The notes: generated by a model from the sequence alone, not told the origin. Shown: positions 1 to 7,867, counted from the first letter of the stretch. The stretch is 33,764 nt of DNA from an uncultured bacterium (GCA_937995995.1 CALKIP010000211.1:1-33764), one strand, 5' to 3'. Translations and numbers: made by a program.

Positions 1-1
1 T

Positions 2-542
2 GTGACGACCCAGCCCCGCGCCCTACAGGCCGACGCGGCCGTCGATGCCGTAGACGCACGCCTCGCCGCCAGCGGCGATGCGACAGCGTTCGAGCGACTC
101 TACCGGCGGCACGTGGCGCGTATCCACTCCCTCGCCCGGCGCATGCTGGGCGCGGACGAGGCGGACGAGGCCACACAGGAGGCGTTCGTCCGGGCGTGGA
201 GCCGCCTGGACACGTTTCGGGGCGACGCGGCGTTCGGCAGCTGGCTCTATCGGGTCGCGATCAACGTGATCTTGTCGCATCGTGCCTCGCTCGCGCAACG
301 GCGCCAGCGTTGTCCGTCGAGTGAGGAGACCGCCGCGGTGATCCGCGTGCGCCCGGCCCGGACCGACGTGAAGATGGACGTCGAGGCAGCGGTGGAGACG
401 CTGCCGGACCGTGCTCGAGAGGTCTTCGTCCTCCACGACGTGGAAGGACGAGATCGCCGAACGGTTGGGGATCACGGCCGGCACGTCGAAGTCGCAGCTT
501 CACCGCGCGCGCATGCTGCTGCGCAAATACCTGAAGGAGTAG
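2..542 (+). pseudogene. ECF-type sigma-70 family RNA polymerase sigma factor, frameshifted in region 4
   Basis: This would direct RNA polymerase to a small regulon, probably an envelope-stress one, under control of the anti-sigma factor that follows 7 bp downstream. Region 2 is intact at about residues 28-95 (AFERLYRRHVARIHSLARR, then the DEATQEAFVRAW and FRGDAAFGSWLYRVAIN segments). Region 4 begins in the same frame (LPDRAREVFVLHDVEG, to about base 448), but its helix-turn-helix continues in the next frame from about base 441 (WKDEIAERLGITAGTSKSQL) and ends at a TAG at 540-542. The family normally has a few residues between DVEG and the EIAERLG block, so the sequence looks like a deletion of about 11 bases rather than a one-base slip. 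The GTG at 2 may be the start or the gene may begin before the window. A sequencing or assembly error is as likely as true decay, because the partner genes are intact. Confidence 0.8.
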
Positions 543-549
543 CGGAGCC

Positions 550-1311
550 ATGGAACCCGTGCATCCGTGGATGGAGCGGCTCTCGGAGTACCTGGACGGC
601 GAGCTGTCCGGGGCGGAGACCGAAGCGCTCGAGGCCCACCTCGCCCTGTGCGGCGAGTGCCGGGCTGTGCTCGAGGAACTGCACGCCGTCGTCGCCGTTG
701 CGGGCTCGCTGACCGACCGACCACCGGAGCGGGACCTCTGGCCGGGGATCGCAGAGCGGATCGCCGTCGAGACGCGGGCAGGAGCGCAAGCAGGACCGCA
801 AACCGGGCCGCAAACCGAGACGAGCGATGCGTCGGGGATCGACTTCGGCGAGCGCCGTCGGCGCAGGGCGATTCGGCTCACCTTCTCGCTGCCGCAGCTC
901 GCGGCGGCCGCCGTGGCGCTGATGGTCCTCTCGGGCGCCTCCGTCTGGTTCGCGCTAGCCGGGAGCGGCGACGAAGGCGGACGCCCGGTCGCGGAGCGGA
1001 CCGTGGAGCCGACGTCGGCCGAGCGACCGAGTGCGACGCGGTTCGTCCTCGACGATGCGGTTCCGGGATACGACCAGGCCGTCGCCGAGCTCGAGCAGGC
1101 GCTCCGTGACGGACGCGACCGATTGGCGCCCGAGACGGTAGAGGTGCTCGAAGAGAACCTCGCGATCATCGACCGGGCCATCGAGGAGGCACGGCAGGCG
1201 GTCGTGCGGGATCCGGGGAACGTCTACCTGAACAATCACCTGGCCGAGAGCATGAAGCGCAAGCTCCAGTTCCTGCGCCGGGTCGGCAGCATCGTCAGAG
1301 CCCAGACCTGA
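550..1311 (+). CDS. Zinc-finger (ZAS-type) transmembrane anti-sigma factor
   Basis: The product should hold the upstream ECF sigma factor at the membrane until a signal releases it. The N-terminus carries a ZAS motif, H30-x3-C34-x2-C37, preceded by the typical LSEYLDGELS helix. One transmembrane helix follows at about residues 115-138 (LAAAAVALMVLSGASVWFAL). The C-terminal half is predicted periplasmic: a charged, glutamate- and arginine-rich helical region (about 170-253) that may form a coiled coil and sense or transmit the signal. ATG 550 has a CGGAG site just upstream and lies 7 bp after the sigma-factor stop, so the two are co-transcribed. At 253 residues it is of normal length for a membrane anti-sigma factor with a sensor domain. 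The DUF4097 genes behind it are probably in the same operon. Confidence 0.88.
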   Translation: MEPVHPWMERLSEYLDGELSGAETEALEAHLALCGECRAVLEELHAVVAVAGSLTDRPPERDLWPGIAERIAVETRAGAQAGPQTGPQTETSDASGIDFGERRRRRAIRLTFSLPQLAAAAVALMVLSGASVWFALAGSGDEGGRPVAERTVEPTSAERPSATRFVLDDAVPGYDQAVAELEQALRDGRDRLAPETVEVLEENLAIIDRAIEEARQAVVRDPGNVYLNNHLAESMKRKLQFLRRVGSIVRAQT

Positions 1312-1325
1312 TGGAGGGATAGATC

Positions 1326-2183
1326 ATGTTGCATGCACTGCTCCTGAGCGGGTTGGCGCTCCTGGCCGCACCGGCGGCGGCGACCGACACGACCTTCGCG
1401 GTCCCGGCCGACGCGCGCATCGAGATCGAGAACTTCAACGGCTCCGTCGAGGTCCGGACGTGGGATCGGGACGCGGTCAGCGTCCAGGCTTCGCACTCGG
1501 AGCGTGAGCGCGTCCGGGTCCGCATGACCGGCTCTCTCGTTCGGATCGATGCCACGGCCCGGTACGGCCCGACGCGCAACATCGAGTACGTGGTAACCGT
1601 GCCCGCGAAGGCGGCGCTACGCATCAGCGGGCCGTTCAGCGATGTCACCGTGAACGGTGCCGGTGGCGACGTCGTCGTCGAGACGGTTCGTGGCGATGTC
1701 CACGTCCGCGGTGGCAGCGGCGTGATCGAACTTCGCTCCGTCGAGGGGCTGGTCTCGCTCGAGGGCGGGCGTGGCCGCATCAGTCTCGGCGCGGTGAACG
1801 AGGGGATCCGCGTGGCGAACGTGATCGGCGAGCTCCTGCTGGAGACCGTGAACGGAGACGTGGTGGCCGCAGGCGTTCAGTCCGACCGCGTAGAGGCCTC
1901 GACCGTGAACGGCGACATCCGTTATGACGGTACCTTCGGCGAGCGCGGGTTTTACAGCTTCGCCACCCACAACGGCGACCTCTCGATCGGCGTGCCGGAA
2001 AACGTGCACGCGACTTTCTCCGTCGCGACCTTCAACGGTGACATGGACTCCTACCTGCCGATCGCCCTGAACGAGATCCGGCCCGGCAGGCGTTTCTCCT
2101 TCGCCTTGGGCGAGGGGAGCGCGCGCGTCGAGCTCGAGTCGTTCAACGGCACCATTCGCCTGCGCCGACCGGCCGGGCACTGA
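1326..2183 (+). CDS. Secreted DUF4097 family beta-strand repeat protein
   Basis: A 285-residue exported protein of the DUF4097 (putative adhesin) type, a beta-helix/solenoid fold of unknown biochemical role often placed next to ECF sigma/anti-sigma pairs. Residues 1-20 form a signal peptide (MLHALLLSGLALLAAPAAA). The mature part is built of short beta repeats, many around an N-G turn: ENFNGSVEV, TVNGDVVA, TVNGDIRYDG, THNGDLSIG, TFNGDMDS, SFNGTIRL. The start is well supported by GGAGGG at 1314-1319. The gene lies 14 bp after the anti-sigma stop and 15 bp before a second protein of the same family, so all probably form one operon. I infer a surface or periplasmic structural role; no catalytic motif is visible. 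Confidence 0.85.
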   Translation: MLHALLLSGLALLAAPAAATDTTFAVPADARIEIENFNGSVEVRTWDRDAVSVQASHSERERVRVRMTGSLVRIDATARYGPTRNIEYVVTVPAKAALRISGPFSDVTVNGAGGDVVVETVRGDVHVRGGSGVIELRSVEGLVSLEGGRGRISLGAVNEGIRVANVIGELLLETVNGDVVAAGVQSDRVEASTVNGDIRYDGTFGERGFYSFATHNGDLSIGVPENVHATFSVATFNGDMDSYLPIALNEIRPGRRFSFALGEGSARVELESFNGTIRLRRPAGH

Positions 2184-2198
2184 ACTAGGGAGGCATTC

Positions 2199-3083
2199 AT
2201 GATGTGGACGTTCGAATCGATCCGGACCCGAATCGCCGGTTTCACCCGTAACGCCGGATTTGCCTGTGGTGCCGAATTCGCCCATGCCGCCGGCCGCGTC
2301 CGCACCCCGGCCATCGTCCTCGGCGCGATCCTCGCCGGTGCGGCCGCCGTGCCGGAGTCCGTCGCCGCTCAGGACTTCCAGTGGCGCGGACGGCTCGAGG
2401 CCGGACGGACGCTCGAGGTCAAGGGCGTGCTGGGAGGGATCCGTGCCGTGCCGACCGACGGCGACGAGATCGAGATCGAGGCGGTGAAGACCGCGCGCCG
2501 TAGCGATCCCGAAGAGGTCCGCTTCGAGGTGGTCGAGCACCGCGACGGTGTCACCATCTGCGCCGTCTACCCCGACGTGCCCGGCGAGAGACGCAACGTA
2601 TGCGCGCCCGGCGACGGCGGGAGGATGAGCACCCGCAATAACGACGTGAACGTGGAGTTCACCGTGCGCGTGCCGCGCACCGTGCGCCTGGAGGCCCGGA
2701 CAGTGAACGGCGGGGTTCACGCCGAGTCGCTGCACGGCGACGTCGTCGCCGCGACCGTGAACGGCGACATCGAGGTGTCCACGGCCGGCACCGCACGCGC
2801 CCGCACCGTGAACGGCTCGATCCGCGCCGCCCTCGGCCGCATCGACGGCTCGGGCGACGTCGCCTTCGAGACCGTCAACGGCGGTATCACGATCGAGCTG
2901 CCTGCCGACGCCGGCGCAGACGTCCGTGCCCGCACCGTGAACGGCGGCATTTCCACGGACTTTCCGCTTCAGGTCGAGGGTCGGTTCAACCGGCGTCGCT
3001 TGCGGGGGACCATTGGTAGCGGCGGGCCCGAGCTGTCGCTTTCGACCGTGAACGGGGCGATCCGCATCCGGAAGGCTTCGTGA
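2199..3083 (+). CDS. Second DUF4097 family beta-strand repeat protein
   Basis: This 294-residue protein is of the same family as the preceding gene and probably a diverged duplicate. It begins with a long basic N-region and a hydrophobic segment (about residues 36-58, TPAIVLGAILAGAAAVPESV) ending at AxA, consistent with a signal peptide cleaved near residue 58. The C-terminal 130 residues are a ladder of TVNGG/TVNGD/TVNGS turns at intervals of about 16-30 residues (TVNGGVHA, TVNGDIEV, TVNGSIRA, TVNGGITI, TVNGGIST, TVNGAIRI), more regular than in the first copy. ATG 2199 has GGGAGG upstream; ATG 2202 is the alternative. It is the last gene before a convergent neighbour and ends 60 bp before a palindromic hairpin. 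Function unknown; surface-exposed beta-solenoid by inference. Confidence 0.85.
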   Translation: MMWTFESIRTRIAGFTRNAGFACGAEFAHAAGRVRTPAIVLGAILAGAAAVPESVAAQDFQWRGRLEAGRTLEVKGVLGGIRAVPTDGDEIEIEAVKTARRSDPEEVRFEVVEHRDGVTICAVYPDVPGERRNVCAPGDGGRMSTRNNDVNVEFTVRVPRTVRLEARTVNGGVHAESLHGDVVAATVNGDIEVSTAGTARARTVNGSIRAALGRIDGSGDVAFETVNGGITIELPADAGADVRARTVNGGISTDFPLQVEGRFNRRRLRGTIGSGGPELSLSTVNGAIRIRKAS

Positions 3084-3143
3084 AGGCTGCGTGAGGGTTG
3101 AGGGTTTCGTGACGGCTGTGTGGCCTGTGTGTGGCCTGAAGGC

Positions 3144-3177
3144 GCGTGCACGTGCGGGGCGCCCCGCACGTGCACGC
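3144..3177. terminator. Perfect 34-bp palindrome, probable bidirectional terminator
   Basis: Two 17-base arms (GCGTGCACGTGCGGGGC and its exact reverse complement) abut with no spacer between the convergent ends of the DUF4097 gene and the hydrolase gene. The right arm stops exactly where the hydrolase stop codon (3178-3180) begins. There is no T-run on either side, so termination would rely on hairpin strength or on Rho. A DNA-binding site is a less likely alternative. Confidence 0.6.
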
Positions 3178-3942
3178 TCACGCCGATGGCCGCAGCTCCC
3201 GCACGGTTTCCCGTAGAAAGTCGATGACGATTCTATCGAACTCCGCGGAACGGTTGATCACCGCGCCGTGTCCCGGGCCGTGGAGACGCTGCACTCGTGC
3301 GTCAGGGATGCGGTTGCACAGGATCGACACGAAATCCTTCGGGACGACGGGGTCGCGCCGGCCGGTCACGATGAGCGTGGGGCAGCGGATCCGGTGCGCT
3401 CGTTCCATTGGTCGGTCTCGTGCCGCCTTGATCCATGAAAAGATGAAGGAGAGGAGCGAGCCGCGCAGGTACTGCTTGGCCACGATCGGGATGAGGGAGA
3501 GCGGCTCCCGATCGACGTCGCGCACGAAGCTCACGGCCTGGTGCAGCAGCCGAGCACGGCCCGGCGCGCCCGTCGGCGTGGCGAGGACCAGCGCGCGGGC
3601 GCGCTGTGGCGCTGATTCCGCCGCCGCCATCACCGCCTGTGCGCCCAGGGAGTGGCCGAGCCACATGACGCTGCCCAGTTCGAGGGCGCGCGCGAAGTCC
3701 AGCAACCATTCGGCCGTCTCGCCCACGGTCATGCCGTAGCGTGGGCCCTCGCTGTGACCGAAGCTCGGAAGGTCCGGCGCAATGGCGCGAAAGCCCGCAC
3801 CGGCGAGTGCACGGCAGTGGCCGCGAAAGACGGCGCCGGAGAGGCCGAGGCCGTGGGCGATCAGGACCGGCGGCCCGGCGCCGGCCTCCAGGTAGGCGAC
3901 GCGCCGGCCGTGCAGCCACGTTTCCCTCCTACGCGGCGTCAC
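3178..3942 (-). CDS. Alpha/beta hydrolase
   Basis: A 254-residue alpha/beta-hydrolase-fold enzyme. From the GTG at 3942 the nucleophile elbow is GHSLG (Ser98), the acid is Asp197 (TGRRDPVVP) and the base His225 (GPGHGAV); the oxyanion-hole segment is AHGLGLSG near residue 29. These give a complete catalytic triad of an esterase/lipase/C-C-bond-hydrolase type, but the substrate cannot be read from the sequence. No signal peptide is seen, so it is probably cytoplasmic. The first possible start, GTG 3963, lies deeper in the upstream hydrolase gene; GTG 3942 has GGGGGA just before it. Either way it overlaps the end of the preceding gene, indicating translational coupling. Its stop codon touches the convergent palindrome. 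Confidence 0.85.
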   Translation of the reverse strand: MTPRRRETWLHGRRVAYLEAGAGPPVLIAHGLGLSGAVFRGHCRALAGAGFRAIAPDLPSFGHSEGPRYGMTVGETAEWLLDFARALELGSVMWLGHSLGAQAVMAAAESAPQRARALVLATPTGAPGRARLLHQAVSFVRDVDREPLSLIPIVAKQYLRGSLLSFIFSWIKAARDRPMERAHRIRCPTLIVTGRRDPVVPKDFVSILCNRIPDARVQRLHGPGHGAVINRSAEFDRIVIDFLRETVRELRPSA

Positions 3943-4690
3943 CGTCCCCCAACAGGAACGCACGGACTACCTCGATGAACCGGTGCGGCTGGTCCACCAT
4001 CGGGTTGTGGGCCGCGTTCGGAATCACCTCGAGGCGCGCGCCGGGGATGCCGTCCGCCAACTGCCACGCGTGTGAGAGGGGCGTCAGCGGGTCCAGCCGG
4101 CCCCAGACCAGGAGCGTCGGGCTCTCGATGCACGCGAGGAGGGGCCGGACATCGTCGGAGAGGATTTGATAGCCGGCCCTCAAGATCGTGCGGGGACCGG
4201 CCCGGAGCGCGTCGCGCGCGATGGTGGGTAGAAACGTCGTCCGGCCCCATGCCCGCGGCGGGATCACCTCGGAGAGCAGCCGCGTGACCTCGGGGAGCGG
4301 AAGCCGGCGGGGTATCCCCGCGGAACTCACCAGGACCAGCCGCGCGATCCGGGCCGGCCACTTCGCCGCGAGATGGATCGAGATCTGCCCGCCCATGGAG
4401 TGCCCGATCAGGTGTGTGCGCTCGATCGCTTGCGCATCCAGCCATGCAAGGAGCAGCTCTGCCAGCTCCCCGATCCCCGTAGGAGCGCGACGCACCGGCC
4501 GGCTCGACCCGAATCCGATCAGCTCGGGTGCATAGACCCTGAATCGATCCGTCAGATCAGGCAGCGTGTAGCGCCACCAGCGGTACGAGCCCGCTAGCCC
4601 GTGGAGCAGGACGACCGGCTCGCCGGCACCGGCTTGGACGGAATGGAATCGGTGTCCATCGACATCGGTGTACTGTCGCTCGAGCTCCAC
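3929..4690 (-). CDS. Alpha/beta hydrolase, first gene of a tandem pair
   Basis: A 253-residue alpha/beta-hydrolase with Ser98 (GHSMGG), Asp200 (WGRLDPLTP) and His228 (NAAHNP) as triad and LLHGLAGS as oxyanion segment. The nucleophile is at residue 98 in both members of the pair and overall length is almost identical, so I infer an old tandem duplication, although the sequences have diverged well beyond the motifs. The reading frame stays open to 5110, but GTG 4690 is preferred because GGGAGGGG lies 7-8 bases before it and the family's N-terminal strand (YTDVDGHRFHSV) starts just after. The upstream in-frame ATG at 4792 lacks a ribosome site. Substrate unknown; related sequences are annotated as generic hydrolases or haloalkane/ester hydrolases. 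Confidence 0.85.
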   Translation of the reverse strand: MELERQYTDVDGHRFHSVQAGAGEPVVLLHGLAGSYRWWRYTLPDLTDRFRVYAPELIGFGSSRPVRRAPTGIGELAELLLAWLDAQAIERTHLIGHSMGGQISIHLAAKWPARIARLVLVSSAGIPRRLPLPEVTRLLSEVIPPRAWGRTTFLPTIARDALRAGPRTILRAGYQILSDDVRPLLACIESPTLLVWGRLDPLTPLSHAWQLADGIPGARLEVIPNAAHNPMVDQPHRFIEVVRAFLLGDGDAA

Positions 4691-4869
4691 GGCCCGCCCC
4701 TCCCGCCCGGTTTCCGCTCTATTGCGATCCCCGCTCCCCTTGCCCCGCCGGCCCCCCGCGTCCCTCGCCGCGACGATCGTGCCGACTCGCATGGGCCCGA
4801 TTCTTCCAGAATCCAACCACGGGAGGAGATGCGACTCACACGGGGAGGTGCGGAACGTACCCGCAATCT

Positions 4870-4891
4870 CGACCGAGCACCTGCTCGGTCG
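4870..4891. promoter_or_regulatory. 22-bp inverted repeat between divergent genes, candidate operator
   Basis: CGACCGAGCA and its exact reverse complement TGCTCGGTCG are separated by only two bases (CC). The repeat lies in the 377-bp non-coding gap (4691-5067) between the minus-strand hydrolase pair and the plus-strand gene at 5068, about 70 bp before the plus-strand promoter candidate. A 10-2-10 dyad in a divergent gap is typical of a dimeric repressor site. It lacks a T-run, so a terminator is unlikely. Apart from this dyad and the promoter I see nothing else in the gap. Confidence 0.4.
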
Positions 4892-4958
4892 TCGACCGAC
4901 TCCGGTGTCTCGGGCCGCGGGGCGCACGCCGACAGGCTCTGCGCAAAGGCGGACCAGA

Positions 4959-4987
4959 CTGGCATATTCGCAAGGGAACCTTATATT
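4959..4987 (+). promoter_or_regulatory. Candidate sigma-70 promoter for the gene at 5068
   Basis: CTGGCA (4959-4964) and TATATT (4982-4987) are 17 bp apart, matching the -35/-10 consensus at 4 and 5 of 6 bases. The local sequence is clearly AT-richer than the surroundings. The predicted start lies about 75 bases before the TTG start codon. Confidence 0.4.
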
Positions 4988-5067
4988 GCCCGCCGAAAAC
5001 GTGGCACAATTGAACGCAGATCGCGTACTCATAGGTGGGAATCCACGAACGACGACAGGAGGTTGTG

Positions 5068-5340
5068 TTGTCTCGTAAGAAGCACGAGAAATCGGTGTTC
5101 GATCGCGCACGGGATGAGCTCTTCAGCCACATCCACCGGTGTGAAGTGATCGGCGCGACCCGGGAGCAGCAGGTCGAGTGGATGGACGACACGCTCGACT
5201 TCATGGCGGACCGCTACCCCGATCTGAGCGAGGGCGAGCTCGACGAGCTCCGCACCCTCGGGCTGCGCTTCTGCCAGCCGGTGATCCCGCACGGCAAGGA
5301 AGACTCGACGGACTCGCAGGAAGAGGCGAACGCCGCCTGA
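5068..5340 (+). CDS. Small charged protein of unknown function
   Basis: A 90-residue soluble protein, strongly charged and predicted mostly helical (SRKKHEKSVFDRARDELF, then REQQVEWMDDTLDFMADRY and SEGELDELRTLGLRFCQPVI). I do not recognise the family. A TTG start at 5068 is chosen because AGGAGG at 5057-5062 sits five bases before it; GTG 5065 would leave only two bases and GTG 5035 has no ribosome site. It carries two cysteines (in HRCEV and RFCQP) but no metal-binding spacing. It has its own promoter candidate and is followed by a hairpin, so it looks monocistronic. I infer a lineage-specific cytoplasmic protein. Confidence 0.65.
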   Translation: MSRKKHEKSVFDRARDELFSHIHRCEVIGATREQQVEWMDDTLDFMADRYPDLSEGELDELRTLGLRFCQPVIPHGKEDSTDSQEEANAA

Positions 5341-5404
5341 GCCCGGCGGTCGGGCCCACGGCGCCGATCCCGGCGCTGTGAGTGCCCTGACGCCGTTCGA
5401 AGCC

Positions 5405-5446
5405 AGGGACGTATGGACGCGGAGCGCTCCGCGATCCTACGTCCCT
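5405..5446 (+). terminator. Long hairpin after the gene at 5068
   Basis: AGGGACGTA at 5405 pairs with TACGTCCCT ending at 5446, and an inner GCGGAGC/GCTCCGC palindrome completes a 42-base, nearly perfect dyad with a small internal mismatch. It lies 65 bp after the stop codon. No T-run follows, so it may be Rho-assisted or protect the 3' end. The rest of the 242-bp gap to 5583 shows no convincing gene. Confidence 0.5.
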
Positions 5447-5582
5447 CGTTGCTTTCCAGCCCCTCCTCCCAGCCATCCCGCCCAATCACCCTGGCCCCGG
5501 CCCAAGGCCTGTGCACCCCGAAAAACATCTGTAGTCCCGGGGAACGACACTTGCGCAGACGCACGGGGCAGCGGAGGTGCGT

Positions 5583-5951
5583 ATGGCGATGAGAATCGGG
5601 ATTCAAAATGGGGGCGCTCCCCATGAGGGTGGAGATCTGCAGGCTCTCTTTCAGCGGTATTACGCGGGGCTGAACATGCCGTGTCACGTGGGGTGCGGCG
5701 GGTCGGTCGAGGTAGTGCGGGTCGGCACGGTCCCCAATGGCGGGGGGGAGCTTTGGGTGGAGTGTGGGAGCTGTGCTCAGCGCGCGCGCTACGTCGTTCC
5801 CGCGGCCTCCGATGATGAGCGTCTGGGCGTCGAGCGTGCGTTGGATGGTGGGGGCGAGGCGGCGTGTCCGCGTCATGTGCTGCGTGTCCCTCTGCAGCGT
5901 CGCGGGCGTCAACTCGTCTGCCCGGAGTGCGGTGTCCGGTTTCGCGAGTGA
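5583..5951 (+). CDS. Small zinc-ribbon-like protein
   Basis: A 122-residue protein with cysteine/histidine pairs spaced like zinc ribbons: CHVGC at residues 34-38, CGSC around 60, CPRH around 98 and CPEC near 114-117. Two treble-clef or rubredoxin-like knuckles are plausible. A short helical lead (LQALFQRYYAGLN) precedes the first pair. I do not recognise a named family. ATG 5583 has GGAGG five bases upstream; ATG 5589 is an alternative. Its stop overlaps the start codon of the PBP2 gene by one base (TGATG), which implies translational coupling and perhaps a role linked to cell-wall synthesis, though that is inference only. Confidence 0.65.
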   Translation: MAMRIGIQNGGAPHEGGDLQALFQRYYAGLNMPCHVGCGGSVEVVRVGTVPNGGGELWVECGSCAQRARYVVPAASDDERLGVERALDGGGEAACPRHVLRVPLQRRGRQLVCPECGVRFRE

Positions 5952-7867
5952 TGGCGCGCATGGAGCGAAGTGGCCGGGTCGAGCATCCTCGCCCGCTTCG
6001 TCGGACCCGAAGCCGTTGGGCGCGAGGCGCGATCGCGGTGATCTCGGCCGCGTTGGTCTTCGCACTGGCGCGGATCCAGTTGGTGGCGACGGAGCACTAT
6101 GCGCTGATCGCCAAGGAGAACCGACTGCGGCCGGTGGTGGTCCGTTCGCCCCGGGGCACGATCTACGACCGTTACGGACAGGTGGTGGCGGAGAACACGG
6201 TCGGCTACCAGGTCCTGTTGATGCCTGCACCGCTGGACTCGATGCTGGCGGTCGTGTCTCGTCTGCGCCCGATTCTCGGCCTGACGGACGACGAGATCGA
6301 GCGCGCGGTCCGCAAGTACCGCAGGCAGAGCCACCTGCCGATGGAAGTGGACAACGATGCATCGTATGCGGCGGTGTCGCGCCTGCAGGAGCGCAGATTC
6401 CTCTTTCCCGGCGTCCTGATCCACGAGTATCCCAAGCGGCGCTATCCGGCAGGGAGTGCGGTGGCGCACGTCATCGGATACGTGTCGGAGATCAGCGAGC
6501 GCGAGCTCGAGCTCCCGGAGTTCCAGGACTACGAGCAGGGGCGCTGGATCGGCAAGGCGGGGCTCGAGCGCGAGTACGAGCGGGAGCTGGGTGGGGAGCC
6601 GGGGATGCGCTACCTGGAGGTGGACGCCCTCGGTCGCATCAAGCGCTGGCTCCCCGAGGAGGCGGGTGTGCCGCCGATCCCCGGTCGCGACCTTCGGCTT
6701 CACCTGGATATGGACCTCCAGCGCTACACGGTCGAACTCTTCCGGGAGTTGGCGGCGGGCCAGGGCGGTTCCTCCTTCCAGGCCGCTCTGGTGGCCATCG
6801 AGCCGCAGACCGGCGGTGTGCTCGCCCTCTACGCCTCGCCCAATTTCGACCCGAACGCCTTCGTGGGTGGGATTCGACCGGACGTCTGGGAGCGGCTGAA
6901 CAATAATCCGGCCGACCCGCTGCTCAACCGGGCGAGCGGGTCCGCGCAGCCGCCGGGGTCGACCTTCAAGATGGCGACTGCGGCGATGGCCATGCATCTC
7001 GGGCTATTGAAGCCGACCGACCGCATGCCGATCGCCTGTGGCGGCGGGCTGCGCTACCAGGGTCGCTACGCGCGCTGCTGGCTCGGCTCCGGCCACGGCT
7101 CCCTGGACCTGGTCGGCGCGATCAAGAATTCGTGCAACGTCTACTTCTACCAGGTCGGCATCCGGATCGGCCTCGAGCGGTTCCTGGAGCTGGGCACGCG
7201 CATGGGATTCGGATCTCCGACCGGAATCGATCTGCCGAACGAGTTGTCGAGCACCTTCCCACAGAGCATGGACTGGTGGGAGCAGTACTTCGGCTATCGA
7301 CCGAACGACAACGAGATCATGTCGCTCGCGATCGGACAGGGCGCGGTCAACGTGACGCCGCTCATGCTGGCACAGCTCTACGTGGCGGTGTCGCGTCCGG
7401 ACGGCAAGGCTCCGGTGCCCCGCCTGGTGCAGACGGACGGACCGGTGGAGATCGGTCTCGATCTGGGCGTGGGAGAGGAGGGGCTCCAGGCACTTCGCCG
7501 GGGCCTGCGGCGCGTCGTCGGCCCGGGAGGCACCGCGGCGCTGAGTCGTCTTCCCGTCTGGGACTTCATGGGCAAGACCGGCACGGCGCAGAACCCCCAC
7601 GGTCCGGATCACGGCTGGTTCGTGGGGATGGCGGGACCCTGGGGCAAGGATCCGGAGATCGTGGTCGCGTTGTTGATCGCCTACGGCGAGCACGGCTACA
7701 CGGCCTCCGGCGCCGTCGCCAACGCGATCAACTTCTATCTGAATCGAAAATACGGCCTGCCCTTCGACCGCTATCCGACGCCCCGGGACCGACTTCCGCG
7801 TGGTATGCACGTGGACTGGTCGTGGTACATGTCCGAGGTGGTCGACCCACCCGTGACGGAACACTAG
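5951..7867 (+). CDS. mrdA: Penicillin-binding protein 2 (peptidoglycan D,D-transpeptidase)
   Basis: This is a class B penicillin-binding protein of the elongation (PBP2/MrdA) type, cross-linking peptidoglycan during side-wall growth with RodA. It has a short basic N-terminus, one membrane helix at about residues 27-47 (GAIAVISAALVFALARIQLV), the PBP dimerisation domain with RGTIYDRYG, and the transpeptidase domain. The three catalytic motifs are present: S337-T-F-K (PPGSTFK), S394-C-N and K542-T-G (GKTGTAQN). At 638 residues it matches the family. ATG 5951 is chosen because it overlaps the stop of the zinc-ribbon gene; an in-frame GTG at 5948 and a frame open to 5864 are less likely. The usual partners mreBCD and rodA are not in this window; mrdA sits alone with a zinc-ribbon gene. 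Confidence 0.93.
   Translation: MARMERSGRVEHPRPLRRTRSRWARGAIAVISAALVFALARIQLVATEHYALIAKENRLRPVVVRSPRGTIYDRYGQVVAENTVGYQVLLMPAPLDSMLAVVSRLRPILGLTDDEIERAVRKYRRQSHLPMEVDNDASYAAVSRLQERRFLFPGVLIHEYPKRRYPAGSAVAHVIGYVSEISERELELPEFQDYEQGRWIGKAGLEREYERELGGEPGMRYLEVDALGRIKRWLPEEAGVPPIPGRDLRLHLDMDLQRYTVELFRELAAGQGGSSFQAALVAIEPQTGGVLALYASPNFDPNAFVGGIRPDVWERLNNNPADPLLNRASGSAQPPGSTFKMATAAMAMHLGLLKPTDRMPIACGGGLRYQGRYARCWLGSGHGSLDLVGAIKNSCNVYFYQVGIRIGLERFLELGTRMGFGSPTGIDLPNELSSTFPQSMDWWEQYFGYRPNDNEIMSLAIGQGAVNVTPLMLAQLYVAVSRPDGKAPVPRLVQTDGPVEIGLDLGVGEEGLQALRRGLRRVVGPGGTAALSRLPVWDFMGKTGTAQNPHGPDHGWFVGMAGPWGKDPEIVVALLIAYGEHGYTASGAVANAINFYLNRKYGLPFDRYPTPRDRLPRGMHVDWSWYMSEVVDPPVTEH

Noticed and set aside
1617..2735. 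372-codon minus-strand open frame opposite the DUF4097 genes
   Set aside because: His/Asp-rich shadow produced by repeated codons on the other strand; both DUF4097 genes have signal peptides and ribosome sites.
5214..6362. 382-codon minus-strand open frame across the zinc-ribbon and PBP2 genes
   Set aside because: Composition (Arg/Pro/Ser-rich) is typical of a shadow frame, and it overlaps PBP2, whose catalytic motifs are intact.
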